Positions 51,380 to 61,085 of a DNA stretch of 64,000 nucleotides are shown in pieces. A model generated the notes under the pieces. That model was not told the DNA's origin. It was given only the letters and a program-made list of their open reading frames with translations, and did no database searches. Location of the stretch: assembly GCA_910579395.1 (NCBI GenBank), contig CAJTUC010000005.1, positions 62,001 through 126,000 on the forward strand. Direction: 5' to 3'. The DNA is from an uncultured Lachnospiraceae bacterium (GTDB lineage: Bacteria > Bacillota > Clostridia > Lachnospirales > Lachnospiraceae). Within the stretch, counting starts at the first letter, position 1. Each line of letters starts with the position of its first letter. A program made the position numbers and the translations under genes.

Positions 51380-51437
51380 ACTTTATCCTCCTACTACAAA
51401 CGTTATCTATCGAAATGCCTCTTTGACCGGATGAGAA

Positions 51438-52478
51438 CTATATGCTGTCATCGACCTCCAGGCCTTTCAAATCTTCTTCTAACAGATTCATTTTATGCAG
51501 CATCTGCTTAATCTCAATGCGCGTCTGCGAAGAAGTTGAAGCTGTGCCGGTAGAACCCTTTTCCACTTCCGTCAGAATGTCTTCCTGCTCTCTGGCATTT
51601 TTCTCCTGTTCGATTCTGGCCGCCTCTGTTTCCCGGCTCTCCGCTGATTCGAGCGTAAACTGCTTCTGCTGTATTTCCTTTGCCGCTCTCTGTGCTTCGA
51701 TCCGCGCTTCTTCTCTGCCTTCTTTCTCAGCCTTTTCCTTCGCTTCTTCGCGCTTCTCTTCAAGTGTCTCTTTAATATGTTCTTTCGCCTCATCGATCAA
51801 CATATCGAACACATTTTCACCTGCGGTTGCTTCTATTTCCCCGGCCGCCTTCTGTGCCTTCAGCATTTCATCAAACTTCGCCTGTTCCACATGAATCGCG
51901 GTAATCGAAGCGATTTCAGCATCTTCCATGCTCTCCAGCGTCCGCAGACCGGTCTTTTGTTCCGTCCGAAACTCATGAATCGTTACATCCATCTCATGGA
52001 CTCTCGCTTCATACTCGTCGATTTCGGCAAGGCGCTCTTTCTCGGCCTGCGTCAGAACAACTTCAGGCTCTACCAATGACCGCTCCCGTTTCTCAAGAAG
52101 CATTTTCTGCGCTTCGCTGTTCTCGTCGATATCATATTCTTCTTTCAGCCGCGCTTTTTTTTCCTCATATGCCATGATATAGCCAGTTCGTCTCGATATA
52201 TCGTCTCTCACTTCCTGCAGATGCTCTTTTCTCCTTTCAACATCTGCCGCTACCTTTCGATCGCCCGACCAGGCATCTTCAATTGCTTTCTTTGCTCTCT
52301 TTTTGGCAATCTGCTTACGCATAAGAACAGAATCCGACTCTCCCCGCACGTTGATGGATAAGCCTTTTTGAAGAGATTCGTTATTGCCCTTCTTTGGCTC
52401 CGGCTCATCATGTTCTGCTGCATATTTATTTTGGATTACCGTTTTATGATGTTTTTCCCCATATAATTGTACTACCAT
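51438..52478 (-). CDS. Coiled-coil protein of unknown function
   Basis: I recognise no family in this 346-residue protein. The N-terminus (VVQLYGEKHHKTVIQNKYA) is followed by a disordered stretch. Long charged helices with heptad patterns cover residues about 60-150 and 190-300, extremely rich in Glu, Lys, Ala and Arg. There is no signal peptide or membrane helix. GGGGGA lies upstream of the ATG at 52478. It sits between ilvD and ilvB but is not a known pathway enzyme. It could be structural or an assembly factor. Confidence 0.7.
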   Translation of the reverse strand: MVVQLYGEKHHKTVIQNKYAAEHDEPEPKKGNNESLQKGLSINVRGESDSVLMRKQIAKKRAKKAIEDAWSGDRKVAADVERRKEHLQEVRDDISRRTGYIMAYEEKKARLKEEYDIDENSEAQKMLLEKRERSLVEPEVVLTQAEKERLAEIDEYEARVHEMDVTIHEFRTEQKTGLRTLESMEDAEIASITAIHVEQAKFDEMLKAQKAAGEIEATAGENVFDMLIDEAKEHIKETLEEKREEAKEKAEKEGREEARIEAQRAAKEIQQKQFTLESAESRETEAARIEQEKNAREQEDILTEVEKGSTGTASTSSQTRIEIKQMLHKMNLLEEDLKGLEVDDSI

Positions 52479-52502
52479 AGAATCCCCCATTTCCGGTTTT
52501 CC

Positions 52503-54176
52503 TTACTTTTGTCCCGGAATTTCCAAAATAGCACCTCTATTGCCGCTCGTTACAAGTTCACGATATCTCGCGAGATAACCCGTCGTGACCTTCGGCTCTC
52601 TCGGCTGCCATTTATCCTTCCTGACTGCCATTTCTTCCTCCGATACCTTGACATCCAGCTTCATTTCCGGAATATTGATGCTGATGATATCGCCTTCTTC
52701 TACCAGTGCAATCGGGCCGCCCACTGCCGCTTCCGGCGAAACATGGCCGATAGATGCGCCGCGGGATGCACCGGAAAAACGTCCGTCCGTGATCAGTGCC
52801 ACGCTGGAACCGAGTCCCATACCCGCGATTGCCGATGTAGGATTTAACATTTCCCGCATGCCCGGACCGCCTTTTGGCCCTTCATAACGGATAACAACCA
52901 CATCTCCCGCCACGATCTTGCCGCCCTTGATGGCATCGATTGCATCCTCTTCGCAGTCAAAAACTCTCGCCGGTCCTTCATGTACCATCATTTCCGGTAC
53001 GACAGCGGAACGTTTTACAACACTGCCGTCCGGCGCCAGATTTCCTTTCAGAACAGCCAGACCGCCCGTTGCGGAATAAGGATTATCGAGCGTCCTGATA
53101 ACTTCCGGATTTTTATTCACCGCGTCCGCGATATTCTCTCCGATGGTCTTTCCCGTCACGGTCATACATTCCGTATGCAAAAGCCCTGCATCCGCAAGTT
53201 CTTTCATAACGGCATAAACGCCGCCTGCTTCGTTCAAGTCTTCCATATAGGTCGGACCGGCCGGTGCCAGATGGCAAAGGTTTGGCGTCTTTGCACTGAT
53301 TTCATTGGCAAAAGCGATATCGAAATCAAAACCGATCTCATGCGCGATTGCCGGCAGATGCAGCATGGAATTGGTTGAACAGCCGAGAGCCATATCCACG
53401 GTCAACGCATTCAACACAGCATCTTTTGTCATAATATCGCTCGGTCTGATATTCTTTCTGTACATTTCCATGACCGCCATTCCCGCGTGTTTTGCGAGTT
53501 TGATTCTTTCGGAATAGACTGCCGGAATCGTGCCGTTACCGCGAAGACCCATGCCGAGCGCTTCTGTCAGGCAGTTCATGGAATTGGCCGTATACATACC
53601 GGAACAGGAACCGCAGGTCGGACACACTTTTTCTTCATATTCCCTGACCTCTTCTTCCGTCATTGTTCCTGCCGCATGAGAACCTACCGCCTCGAACATG
53701 GAAGAAAGACTTCTCTTCTGTCCTTTGACGTGCCCTGCCAGCATAGGGCCGCCGGATACGAATACGGTAGGCACGTTGATTCTTGCTGCCGCCATCAAAA
53801 GACCGGGGACATTCTTATCGCAGTTCGGCACCATGACAAGAGCATCAAACTGATGCGCGAGTGCCATACATTCCGTTGAATCAGCGATTAAATCCCTCGT
53901 CACAAGAGAATACTTCATGCCGATATGTCCCATCGCAATGCCGTCACATACCGCAATCGCCGGAAATACAACAGGCACGCCGCCCGCTTCTGCAACGCCG
54001 AGTTTCACCGCATTGACTATTTTATCCAGATTCATATGACCCGGTACAATTTCATTATAGGAACTGACAATGCCGACCATCGGCTTTTTCATTTCCTCCT
54101 CCGTAAACCCAAGCGCATTGAACAAACTTCTGTGCGGCGCCTGCTGGATACCGCTCTTAACATTATCACTTCTCAT
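52503..54176 (-). CDS. ilvD: Dihydroxy-acid dehydratase
   Basis: A 557-residue Fe-S enzyme for branched-chain amino acid synthesis. Cluster cysteines appear in VPNCDKNVPGLLM and CPTCGSCSGMYTANSMNC. The C-terminal GRFSGASRGASIGHVSPEAA motif is typical. It is 25 bases upstream of the coiled-coil gene, and ilvB follows on the same strand. Confidence 0.96.
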   Translation of the reverse strand: MRSDNVKSGIQQAPHRSLFNALGFTEEEMKKPMVGIVSSYNEIVPGHMNLDKIVNAVKLGVAEAGGVPVVFPAIAVCDGIAMGHIGMKYSLVTRDLIADSTECMALAHQFDALVMVPNCDKNVPGLLMAAARINVPTVFVSGGPMLAGHVKGQKRSLSSMFEAVGSHAAGTMTEEEVREYEEKVCPTCGSCSGMYTANSMNCLTEALGMGLRGNGTIPAVYSERIKLAKHAGMAVMEMYRKNIRPSDIMTKDAVLNALTVDMALGCSTNSMLHLPAIAHEIGFDFDIAFANEISAKTPNLCHLAPAGPTYMEDLNEAGGVYAVMKELADAGLLHTECMTVTGKTIGENIADAVNKNPEVIRTLDNPYSATGGLAVLKGNLAPDGSVVKRSAVVPEMMVHEGPARVFDCEEDAIDAIKGGKIVAGDVVVIRYEGPKGGPGMREMLNPTSAIAGMGLGSSVALITDGRFSGASRGASIGHVSPEAAVGGPIALVEEGDIISINIPEMKLDVKVSEEEMAVRKDKWQPREPKVTTGYLARYRELVTSGNRGAILEIPGQK

Positions 54177-54259
54177 TTCTAACCTTGCTCCTTTCTTAGC
54201 TTGCGAATTTGGGCCGACGCCGAAAGCGCCTTAGCACGAAATTCATTTTCCTCATAAAT

Positions 54260-55837
54260 TTATTTTCTCTGATAAAGGACAAATCTGTCATTTTCATAAC
54301 ATACATCCATTTTTTCCGCAAGATAGTCCCATGCAATTTCCTCATGGGAAATATAAAACTTCCACGAATCAGCGCCGGCTGCATCCCGGCTCTCCATCTC
54401 CTCTTTTGTCAGAAAAAGTTCTCTGTCGAGCAGCACATAGTCCGCTTCTTCCATCGCCGGACGCCCTTCTCTGTCATAAAGATACTTCATCAGATATTCC
54501 TGATCGCAGTCCGTTACGCAGACCGTCTCACCGCTTTGTAAACGCATATGCGCAAGTGCATCTTCAATTGCCGCTTCCCGCCCGCTGTACTGCGCTCTTC
54601 CGGATGGAGAAAGCAGGAAAAGTACGCATCCGATTCCGGCCAGCGCCTCTATCCCATAAAAGAACACCTTTTTACCGGTAAATGTCAAAAGCCTTACCAA
54701 CAGCCATGTTACCAGAATGGCCACCGGAATTCCCATGAACGAAAAAACCCTGTAATAAGGCAATACCGCCTGAATGAAAAGCATCAGCGGTGTCAACAGA
54801 AACGTCAGAAGCAGATACCATTCCAGAAAACGCTGTTCCGGCTCTTGATTCTGCCGCTCATTTCCTATGAACTGCCTGAACGCAATCACGCCGATGCCGA
54901 TACCGGTCAGCGCAAGCAGAAATACACATATTCCCGCATAATAATTTTCAAACAACGCTTTAAGCCATACGGCGAACTTACCCAAATATCCGTCTCTTTC
55001 CACACTCTGAATATAAGGCGTATCCAGCATATATCTGATACCAGTCCGCATCGCCTTAACAGGCGCATTCAAAATGATGGAAATATGTCCCTGCATATAA
55101 CAGCCGCTGTCCGGCGTCTTGGAAAGCAGGTTTGATCCGATTGCGAGCCATATGAGTGCATACAGGAAAACCGTGCAGACCGCACTGACTACCGCCATAA
55201 TAAAGAGTTTTCGGAACGCTTTCCACCGTTTTTCCAGCAGCAGCCATGTTCCACCGGCAATACACAGCGGTAAGACAAAATAGACACTGCTCGGGAGCGT
55301 ATACAATGCCCAGATAAAAGCACATCCCATTATCACATAATTTCTTCTGCGGCAGTCATGCTCTTTAACGATACGAAGCAGTTCATAAATTATGGTAAGA
55401 TACAGACAGGACGTCAACGCATATCCTCTTCCCTGCACCGCCAGCTGATTGACAATTCCCATGGATGCAAAAAGAAAGACCGGAAGCAGTACAGAACCTT
55501 TGGGAAACCACTGCCTGCTGATTGCAAACAGCAGGCACAGACCGATCAGACTGCTAAGCCACGATATGCCGCGCAGACCTACCGCCGAACTACCTGAAAA
55601 ATCCAGTACTGCAGAAAGGACGGAATAGCCCACATGATTATTGGGCAGCGGCCAGTGAATCGCCGCATAGACCGGCCCCCTGCTGATAAAATAATAGTAA
55701 GTATAAAGTTCGTCATACCAGGGCGTCAGCGCAAAAAGTCTGAAACCATAATAAAAAGCCATTCCAATCAGAAAGAAAAGAAAAATTTTCTGCTCGATAT
55801 CTTTTTGCTTCCACTTATTCCATAACTGTATTATCAT
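54260..55837 (-). CDS. GT39-like membrane glycosyltransferase
   Basis: A 525-residue integral membrane protein with about 11-12 hydrophobic segments and a C-terminal soluble domain of about 110 residues. The first extracytoplasmic loop contains TPWYDELYTYYYFI, matching the acidic Asp-Glu motif of GT-C enzymes (ArnT/PMT-like). It would transfer a sugar from a polyprenyl carrier to a lipid, polymer or protein outside the membrane. Donor and acceptor cannot be told. It lies between leuB and ilvD. Confidence 0.8.
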   Translation of the reverse strand: MIIQLWNKWKQKDIEQKIFLFFLIGMAFYYGFRLFALTPWYDELYTYYYFISRGPVYAAIHWPLPNNHVGYSVLSAVLDFSGSSAVGLRGISWLSSLIGLCLLFAISRQWFPKGSVLLPVFLFASMGIVNQLAVQGRGYALTSCLYLTIIYELLRIVKEHDCRRRNYVIMGCAFIWALYTLPSSVYFVLPLCIAGGTWLLLEKRWKAFRKLFIMAVVSAVCTVFLYALIWLAIGSNLLSKTPDSGCYMQGHISIILNAPVKAMRTGIRYMLDTPYIQSVERDGYLGKFAVWLKALFENYYAGICVFLLALTGIGIGVIAFRQFIGNERQNQEPEQRFLEWYLLLTFLLTPLMLFIQAVLPYYRVFSFMGIPVAILVTWLLVRLLTFTGKKVFFYGIEALAGIGCVLFLLSPSGRAQYSGREAAIEDALAHMRLQSGETVCVTDCDQEYLMKYLYDREGRPAMEEADYVLLDRELFLTKEEMESRDAAGADSWKFYISHEEIAWDYLAEKMDVCYENDRFVLYQRK

Positions 55838-55873
55838 GAAATCTCAATGCCTTCCCCGGGCTGCTTCCGACGG

Positions 55874-56956
55874 CTAAATCTTTTTGACCAGAAGATCTCC
55901 CATCTGCTTACAGCCCACTTTTGTACACCCTTCGGACATGATATCCGCCGTTCTGTATCCTTCCTTCAGTACCTGCTTTACCGCGTTGTCAATCGCATCC
56001 GCTTCCTTATCCAGATCAAAGCTGTAACGCAGCATCATAGACGCAGAAAGGATCGTTGCAATCGGATTTGCGATATCTTTTCCCGCAATATCGGGGGCAG
56101 AACCATGGCTCGGCTCATATAGGCCGAATCTGGAATCGTTTAGGGACGCGGATGCCAGCATACCGATGGAACCCGTCACCATGCTCGCCTCATCGGATAA
56201 AATATCGCCGAACATGTTCTCCGTCAGGATAACATCAAACTGTGCGGGGTCCTTTACCAACTGCATAGCACAGTTATCCACCAGCATATGTTCCAGTGTC
56301 ACTTCCGGATAATTCTTTGCCACTTCTTCCACGACTTTCCGCCATAGTCTGGAAGAATCCAGTACGTTCGCCTTATCCACGCTCGTTACTTTTTTCTTTC
56401 TCTTCATGGCAATTTCAAAACCTTTTATGGCAATCCGGCGAATCTCATTTTCATCATATGTCAAAGTATCAATTGCTTTCAATACGCCATTTTCTTCCAC
56501 CGTTTTACGTTCTCCAAAATAGAGCCCGCCGGTCAGTTCCCGCATGATGAGCATATCAAAACCGGCCGCAGAAATCTCTTCCCTCAACGGACATGCACCT
56601 GCCAGTTCTTCATAAAGCACCGCCGGTCTTAAATTGGCGAATAAATTGAGTGCCTTTCTGATGGCAAGCAGTCCGGCCTCCGGACGCAGATTCGGCGGCA
56701 GCTTATACCATGGAGAAGTCGTCGTATCTCCCCCGATAGAGCCCATCAGCACCGCATCAGCATTCTTCGCTGTCTGAATCGTTTCTTCCGTCAACGGCAC
56801 CCCATAAGCATCAATCGATGCGCCGCCCATCAGAACATCCGTATAATTCATTGAATGCCCGTATTTTTCCGCTACGGCATTCAGCACCTTTTTTGCTTCC
56901 GCTACAATTTCCGGTCCGATTCCATCTCCCGGAATGCAGGTAATCTTCAATTCCAT
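55874..56956 (-). CDS. leuB: 3-isopropylmalate dehydrogenase
   Basis: A 360-residue enzyme of leucine synthesis (oxidative decarboxylation of 3-isopropylmalate with NAD+). It starts MELKITCIPGDGIGPEI and has LLAIRKALNLFANLRP, RELTGGLYFGERK, and the metal-site region ENMFGDILSDEASM. Two starts are possible; the Met at 56956 fits the family better, though AAAGGAG lies 13 bases away. leuA, leuC and leuD are absent from the window. Confidence 0.95.
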   Translation of the reverse strand: MELKITCIPGDGIGPEIVAEAKKVLNAVAEKYGHSMNYTDVLMGGASIDAYGVPLTEETIQTAKNADAVLMGSIGGDTTTSPWYKLPPNLRPEAGLLAIRKALNLFANLRPAVLYEELAGACPLREEISAAGFDMLIMRELTGGLYFGERKTVEENGVLKAIDTLTYDENEIRRIAIKGFEIAMKRKKKVTSVDKANVLDSSRLWRKVVEEVAKNYPEVTLEHMLVDNCAMQLVKDPAQFDVILTENMFGDILSDEASMVTGSIGMLASASLNDSRFGLYEPSHGSAPDIAGKDIANPIATILSASMMLRYSFDLDKEADAIDNAVKQVLKEGYRTADIMSEGCTKVGCKQMGDLLVKKI

Positions 56957-56982
56957 TTTTATTATCATGCTCCTTTCTCAAC

Positions 56983-57040
56983 CTGCGAGTTTACGAACAT
57001 CGGTCACAAACTCGCGGTTGAAAATTTCTAATTTTCAACC
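56983..57040. repeat. Paired-hairpin repeat, copy b (upstream of leuB)
   Basis: GCGAGTTT/AAACTCGC followed at once by GGTTGAAAAT/ATTTTCAACC, the same arrangement as copy a at 28944-29000. Both copies are preceded by CTGCGAG and followed by TTTCCT or TTTTCCT. Confidence 0.75.
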
Positions 57041-57090
57041 TTTCCTTATAGAAAAAGATGCACCGAAATGCATCTTATTCTAAACTTCTC

Positions 57091-57405
57091 TTATTCAGCA
57101 TCCGGTTTCTCGACCTGTGCGATCGCTGATTTCTGCATCGGAATACGACAGTTCTTGTTATTTCCGAATTCTATGATAACGGTATCATCTGTAATATCAA
57201 TGATCGTTCCATAAAAACCACTGTTCGTCAGAACCGCATCCCCGACCGAAAGTTCTGAAAGCATGGCCGCCATCCTTTTCTGTTCTTTCTTCTGCGGACG
57301 AATCATAATAAAATAGAATATCACGACCAGAACAACAATATATCCAATCATCAAAACGTTGCCGCCCGCCGCCATTGCGGCCTCCTCAGTCAATAAAATA
57401 CCCAT
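57091..57405 (-). CDS. yajC: Preprotein translocase subunit YajC
   Basis: A small membrane protein associated with the Sec translocase. A single hydrophobic helix (MIGYIVVLVVIFYFIMI) precedes the hallmark RPQKKEQKRMAAML. A soluble tail with NSGFYGTIIDITDDTVIIE completes the 104 residues. The start is uncertain: ATG at 57405 has a distant AGGAG, while an ATG at 57375 has GAGGAGG at close range. It lies 64 bases downstream of tgt, a pairing common in bacteria (tgt-yajC). Confidence 0.93.
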   Translation of the reverse strand: MGILLTEEAAMAAGGNVLMIGYIVVLVVIFYFIMIRPQKKEQKRMAAMLSELSVGDAVLTNSGFYGTIIDITDDTVIIEFGNNKNCRIPMQKSAIAQVEKPDAE

Positions 57406-57493
57406 AATGAGCCTGTTTACTCCTTTCATCTAAACGAAAAATTTTTTTCACTTCTTATAACTATACACAAAACAGGAAAAGAAAACAAGTCTT

Positions 57494-58615
57494 TTATAAT
57501 CCTTCCAGTTTCTTTTTCTTATAAGCCGCGAATTCTCCGGCATCCAGCGCATCCCTGATTTCAGTCATCATCGTATTGTAAAAGTACAGGTTATGGAGTA
57601 CGCAGAACCGCATACCGAGCATCTCTTTTGCCTTTAAAAGATGCCTGATGTAAGCTCTGGAATATCCTCTTTTGCAGACCGGGCAGCCGCAGCCTTCCTC
57701 GATCGGCCGCTCATCCAGTTCATACTTCGCATTGAATAAATTTATTTTACCATGATTTGTATAAAGATGTCCATGTCTTCCGTTTCTGGTCGGATATACA
57801 CAGTCAAAAAAATCAACGCCGCGCTCTACCGCTTCCAGAATATTGGCCGGCGTACCGACCCCCATCAGATAAACTGGTTTTTCTACGGGCAGATAAGGTA
57901 CCGTTTCTTCAATCACATGATACATCTGCTCATGGCTCTCTCCTACCGCAAGGCCGCCCAGCGCATATCCGTCCAGATCAAGTTCGGCAATCCGCTTCGC
58001 ATGTGCTATTCTGATATCGTCGAAAACAGCCCCCTGATTGATACCGAACAGCATCTGATGTGGATTGATCGTATCTACCAGCCCGTTCAATCTGCTCATC
58101 TCTTTTTTACAGCGTTCCAGCCACCGCGTCGTGCGTTCCACAGAGTTCTGAACATAACTTCTGTCCGCCACGCTGGACGGACATTCATCAAACGCCATCG
58201 CAATCGTAGATCCCAGATTGGATTGTATCTGCATACTTTCCTCCGGACCCATGAAAATTTTCCTGCCGTCGATATGAGAATGAAAATAGACGCCTTCTTC
58301 TTTAATCTTGCGAAGACTCGCCAGTGAAAAAACCTGAAAACCGCCGGAATCCGTTAAAATCGGCTTATTCCATGACATAAATTTATGTAAACCGCCAAGC
58401 TGCCTGATCAGTTTATCACCCGGTCTGACATGCAAATGATAAGTATTTGACAATTCCACCTGCGTGCCAATCTGTTCCAAATCCTCCGTGGATACTGCGC
58501 CTTTGATTGCTGCAGCAGTTCCAACATTCATAAAGACAGGCGTCTGTATGACGCCATGCACAGTCGTAAATTCCGCCCGTTTTGCTCTGCCTTCTTGTTT
58601 TAAAATTCTATACAT
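57494..58615 (-). CDS. tgt: Queuine tRNA-ribosyltransferase
   Basis: A 373-residue enzyme that exchanges guanine for a queuine precursor at the wobble base of certain tRNAs. The substrate motif is ILTDSGGFQVFSLASLRK, the nucleophile lies in PTRNGRHGHLYTN, and zinc ligands are in CGCPVCKRGYSRAYIRHLL and a later His. It heads tgt-yajC and follows the VanY-type gene by 17 bases. Confidence 0.96.
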   Translation of the reverse strand: MYRILKQEGRAKRAEFTTVHGVIQTPVFMNVGTAAAIKGAVSTEDLEQIGTQVELSNTYHLHVRPGDKLIRQLGGLHKFMSWNKPILTDSGGFQVFSLASLRKIKEEGVYFHSHIDGRKIFMGPEESMQIQSNLGSTIAMAFDECPSSVADRSYVQNSVERTTRWLERCKKEMSRLNGLVDTINPHQMLFGINQGAVFDDIRIAHAKRIAELDLDGYALGGLAVGESHEQMYHVIEETVPYLPVEKPVYLMGVGTPANILEAVERGVDFFDCVYPTRNGRHGHLYTNHGKINLFNAKYELDERPIEEGCGCPVCKRGYSRAYIRHLLKAKEMLGMRFCVLHNLYFYNTMMTEIRDALDAGEFAAYKKKKLEGL

Positions 58616-58632
58616 TCTAACAAACCCCTAAC

Positions 58633-59694
58633 TCAGAGATACTTATCCCAGAATTCTTCGAGACACAAATCTTCCTCGTGCATAACAGCAGCAGCCTCTC
58701 TGCCCACATATCGGAAATGCCACGGTTCATACTCGATACTGGTGATATATTCTTTTCCCTCCGGATACCGAAGCACAAATCCATACTCATAGCTGTGCAT
58801 AGCAAGCCATTTCCCCGCTTCCGTATCGCCAAAAGCTTCGTCGAGCAGCTTGTAGGTATCCGAATAAATATCCAGCGCAAGCCCGACCTGATGCTCGCTC
58901 GAACCCGGTATCGTCACTGTCTGGGAAGCGGTTTTATATGCCTCCATATAAGAATATCCCTGATTCATATATTTTTTGATTTTCTTTTCGAAAAGCCATT
59001 CCTGCCTGCCGTCCGTTCTGTAAGGAGAACAGACTTCCAGATTAATGCCGTCGTCTTTTGCCGCCTGCATCATTGCAAGCAGATCGGCTATGATCCGTTC
59101 ATCACACTGCATACTTCCTTTGATTACCCCGAGATTAAAGCTGTAATCTTCCGGTATCGGATGCTGTTTATTGACAAGCAGAAGCCTCCAGTCACTGCTG
59201 TCAAATACCATTTCAAGCGTGGCCTTTGACTCGGTTTCCGTTACGACTGTCTCCCCTTCCGCCGCTTTATAGTCCGTTTCCTCCAGAATATCATCCAGCG
59301 TATAAAAATCCGCATTTTCAATATCTTCTATATCGCTATACTCCTTTGCAGCTTCTTCCGATGCCAGAAATATATCCTCGCTCGGCATTATCTCCTTTTC
59401 GACGGCAAACTCTATATCGGAATTCTCCACAATGGCATTATAAGGCTCCTGTGTGCTGATAAAGCTTGTCTGCCTCGTAAATACCGCGAATGAAAAACTG
59501 CAGCTCGACATAAAAAACATAAATGCAAACGCAATACCGACATAACGCCTGCCGTTCGATGCAATATGCCTCCATAAATAATAAATGCTCAATATTACCG
59601 TCAGTTCAAGCAAACAGGGATATTTTAACAGTCTGTTTTTCTTTGCCCTGTTCAGACATCTGAACATGACCTTTTCCCGAAATGTTCTTTTCAT
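58633..59694 (-). CDS. D-alanyl-D-alanine carboxypeptidase, VanY/M15B type, membrane anchored
   Basis: A 353-residue cell-wall peptidase. Two hydrophobic stretches (residues about 27-42 and 50-72) anchor or export it. An acidic linker follows, then the M15 domain with the zinc-binding motif SEHQVGLALDIYSD and the catalytic region EYEPWHFRYVG. It trims the terminal D-Ala of peptidoglycan peptides. No van resistance genes accompany it, so a housekeeping role is likely. Confidence 0.92.
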   Translation of the reverse strand: MKRTFREKVMFRCLNRAKKNRLLKYPCLLELTVILSIYYLWRHIASNGRRYVGIAFAFMFFMSSCSFSFAVFTRQTSFISTQEPYNAIVENSDIEFAVEKEIMPSEDIFLASEEAAKEYSDIEDIENADFYTLDDILEETDYKAAEGETVVTETESKATLEMVFDSSDWRLLLVNKQHPIPEDYSFNLGVIKGSMQCDERIIADLLAMMQAAKDDGINLEVCSPYRTDGRQEWLFEKKIKKYMNQGYSYMEAYKTASQTVTIPGSSEHQVGLALDIYSDTYKLLDEAFGDTEAGKWLAMHSYEYGFVLRYPEGKEYITSIEYEPWHFRYVGREAAAVMHEEDLCLEEFWDKYL

Positions 59695-59815
59695 TTTGCA
59701 CCCATTCTATTATGTAAAGTAAGTTATCTCTATTTTGTATAATAACACATATTTTTTATTTGTACACCATTTTATTATGTAAATCGAAAATTTTTTATTT
59801 TTTCTTGTGGTAAAA

Positions 59816-59844
59816 TTGTATTAATTGTCTATATGTAGTATAGT
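59816..59844 (+). promoter_or_regulatory. aroC promoter
   Basis: TTGTAT (59816-59821) and TATAGT (59839-59844), spacer 17 bases. The rest of the 208-base gap to the VanY gene is AT-rich with no other gene. Confidence 0.6.
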
Positions 59845-59902
59845 AGAGAATATCTGACACATTGAGGTATCAAATTTCAGAAAGGAACATGAGGATTTAA
59901 TT

Positions 59903-61003
59903 ATGGCAGGTTCATCTTATGGTAAACTTTTTCAGATCACAACTTGGGGAGAATCCCACGGCAAAGCTCTTGGAGTCGTTATTGATGGCTGTCCGGCCGG
60001 GCTGCCGCTTTCGGAAGACGATATACAGGCATTTTTAGACCGCCGCAAACCGGGCAGGACGAAAATATCAACCCCGAGAAAAGAAGACGATAAAGCGGAA
60101 ATCTTATCCGGTGTTTTTGAAGGCCGGACGACCGGAACGCCGATTTCCCTGATTGTCGCCAATATGTCACAGCGCTCCACGGACTACGGCGAAATTGCGA
60201 ACTACTACCGTCCCGGTCATGCCGACTATACCTTTGATCAAAAATACGGTTTCCGGGATTACCGCGGTGGCGGCCGCTCTTCCGGACGAGAAACGATTGG
60301 ACGCGTTGCCGCCGGAGCGATTGCTTCCAAATTATTGAGTACATTCGGCATCCGCCTGACAGCCTATACCCGTTCCATCGGCCCTATTACGATAGAAGAA
60401 AAGAATTTCGATGTACAGGCCATCCTGGATACCCCCACCTGTATGCCCGACCGCGAAGCTTCCAAAAAGGCGGAAGCCTATCTGGCGGATTGCATGAAAT
60501 CCTTTGACTCCGCAGGCGGTATCATCGAATGTAAGATAGAAGGCTGTCCGGCCGGCATCGGGGAACCGGTCTTTGACAAACTGGATGCGGAACTATCCAA
60601 AGCCATCATGTCCATCGGCGCCGTCAAAGCCGTTGAAATCGGTGACGGTATACGAACCTCGCTTCACAGGGGTTCTGAAAACAATGATGCTTTCCGAATG
60701 CAGAATGGCAGAGTCACTAAGGCCACCAATCATGCCGGCGGCATCCTGGGCGGCATCAGCGACGGCTCCGCGATTCTTCTCCGCGCCCATGTGAAGCCGA
60801 CACCATCTATTTTCAGCAAACAGCAGACTGTCAATAACCAGGGGGAAGATATTGAAATTGCAATCAAAGGACGACACGACCCGGTCATTGTGCCGAGAGC
60901 CGTTGTTGTTGTGGAATCGATGGCCGCCATTGCCCTGTTGGATGCTATGCTGGTAAATATGGGAGCCCGTATAGAGAATCTTCATAAAATCTATGGAAAA
61001 TAA
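59903..61003 (+). CDS. aroC: Chorismate synthase
   Basis: A 366-residue FMN enzyme making chorismate, the branch point for aromatic amino acids and folate. Signatures are WGESHGKALGVVIDGCPAGL, the middle GGGRSSGRETIGRVAAGA, and the C-terminal RHDPVIVPRAVVVVESM. AAAGGA precedes the ATG. It is a lone plus-strand gene with its own promoter and terminator. Confidence 0.96.
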   Translation: MAGSSYGKLFQITTWGESHGKALGVVIDGCPAGLPLSEDDIQAFLDRRKPGRTKISTPRKEDDKAEILSGVFEGRTTGTPISLIVANMSQRSTDYGEIANYYRPGHADYTFDQKYGFRDYRGGGRSSGRETIGRVAAGAIASKLLSTFGIRLTAYTRSIGPITIEEKNFDVQAILDTPTCMPDREASKKAEAYLADCMKSFDSAGGIIECKIEGCPAGIGEPVFDKLDAELSKAIMSIGAVKAVEIGDGIRTSLHRGSENNDAFRMQNGRVTKATNHAGGILGGISDGSAILLRAHVKPTPSIFSKQQTVNNQGEDIEIAIKGRHDPVIVPRAVVVVESMAAIALLDAMLVNMGARIENLHKIYGK

Positions 61004-61009
61004 ATGTAA

Positions 61010-61062
61010 CTGCCCGGCGTAAACGGCTTCTTTCGCTAAAAAGATTCGTTTACTCCGGGCAG
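61010..61062 (+). terminator. aroC terminator
   Basis: CTGCCCGG-GTAAAC pairs with GTTTAC-CCGGGCAG across a long loop, followed by TCTTTAT on the plus strand. Confidence 0.75.
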
Positions 61063-61085
61063 TCTTTATCGGGTTTCTTTTGTAT

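Noticed and set aside
51442..51894. Ser-rich plus-strand frame opposite the coiled-coil gene
   Set aside because: It is an antisense shadow of the Glu/Lys-rich repeats with no start signal.
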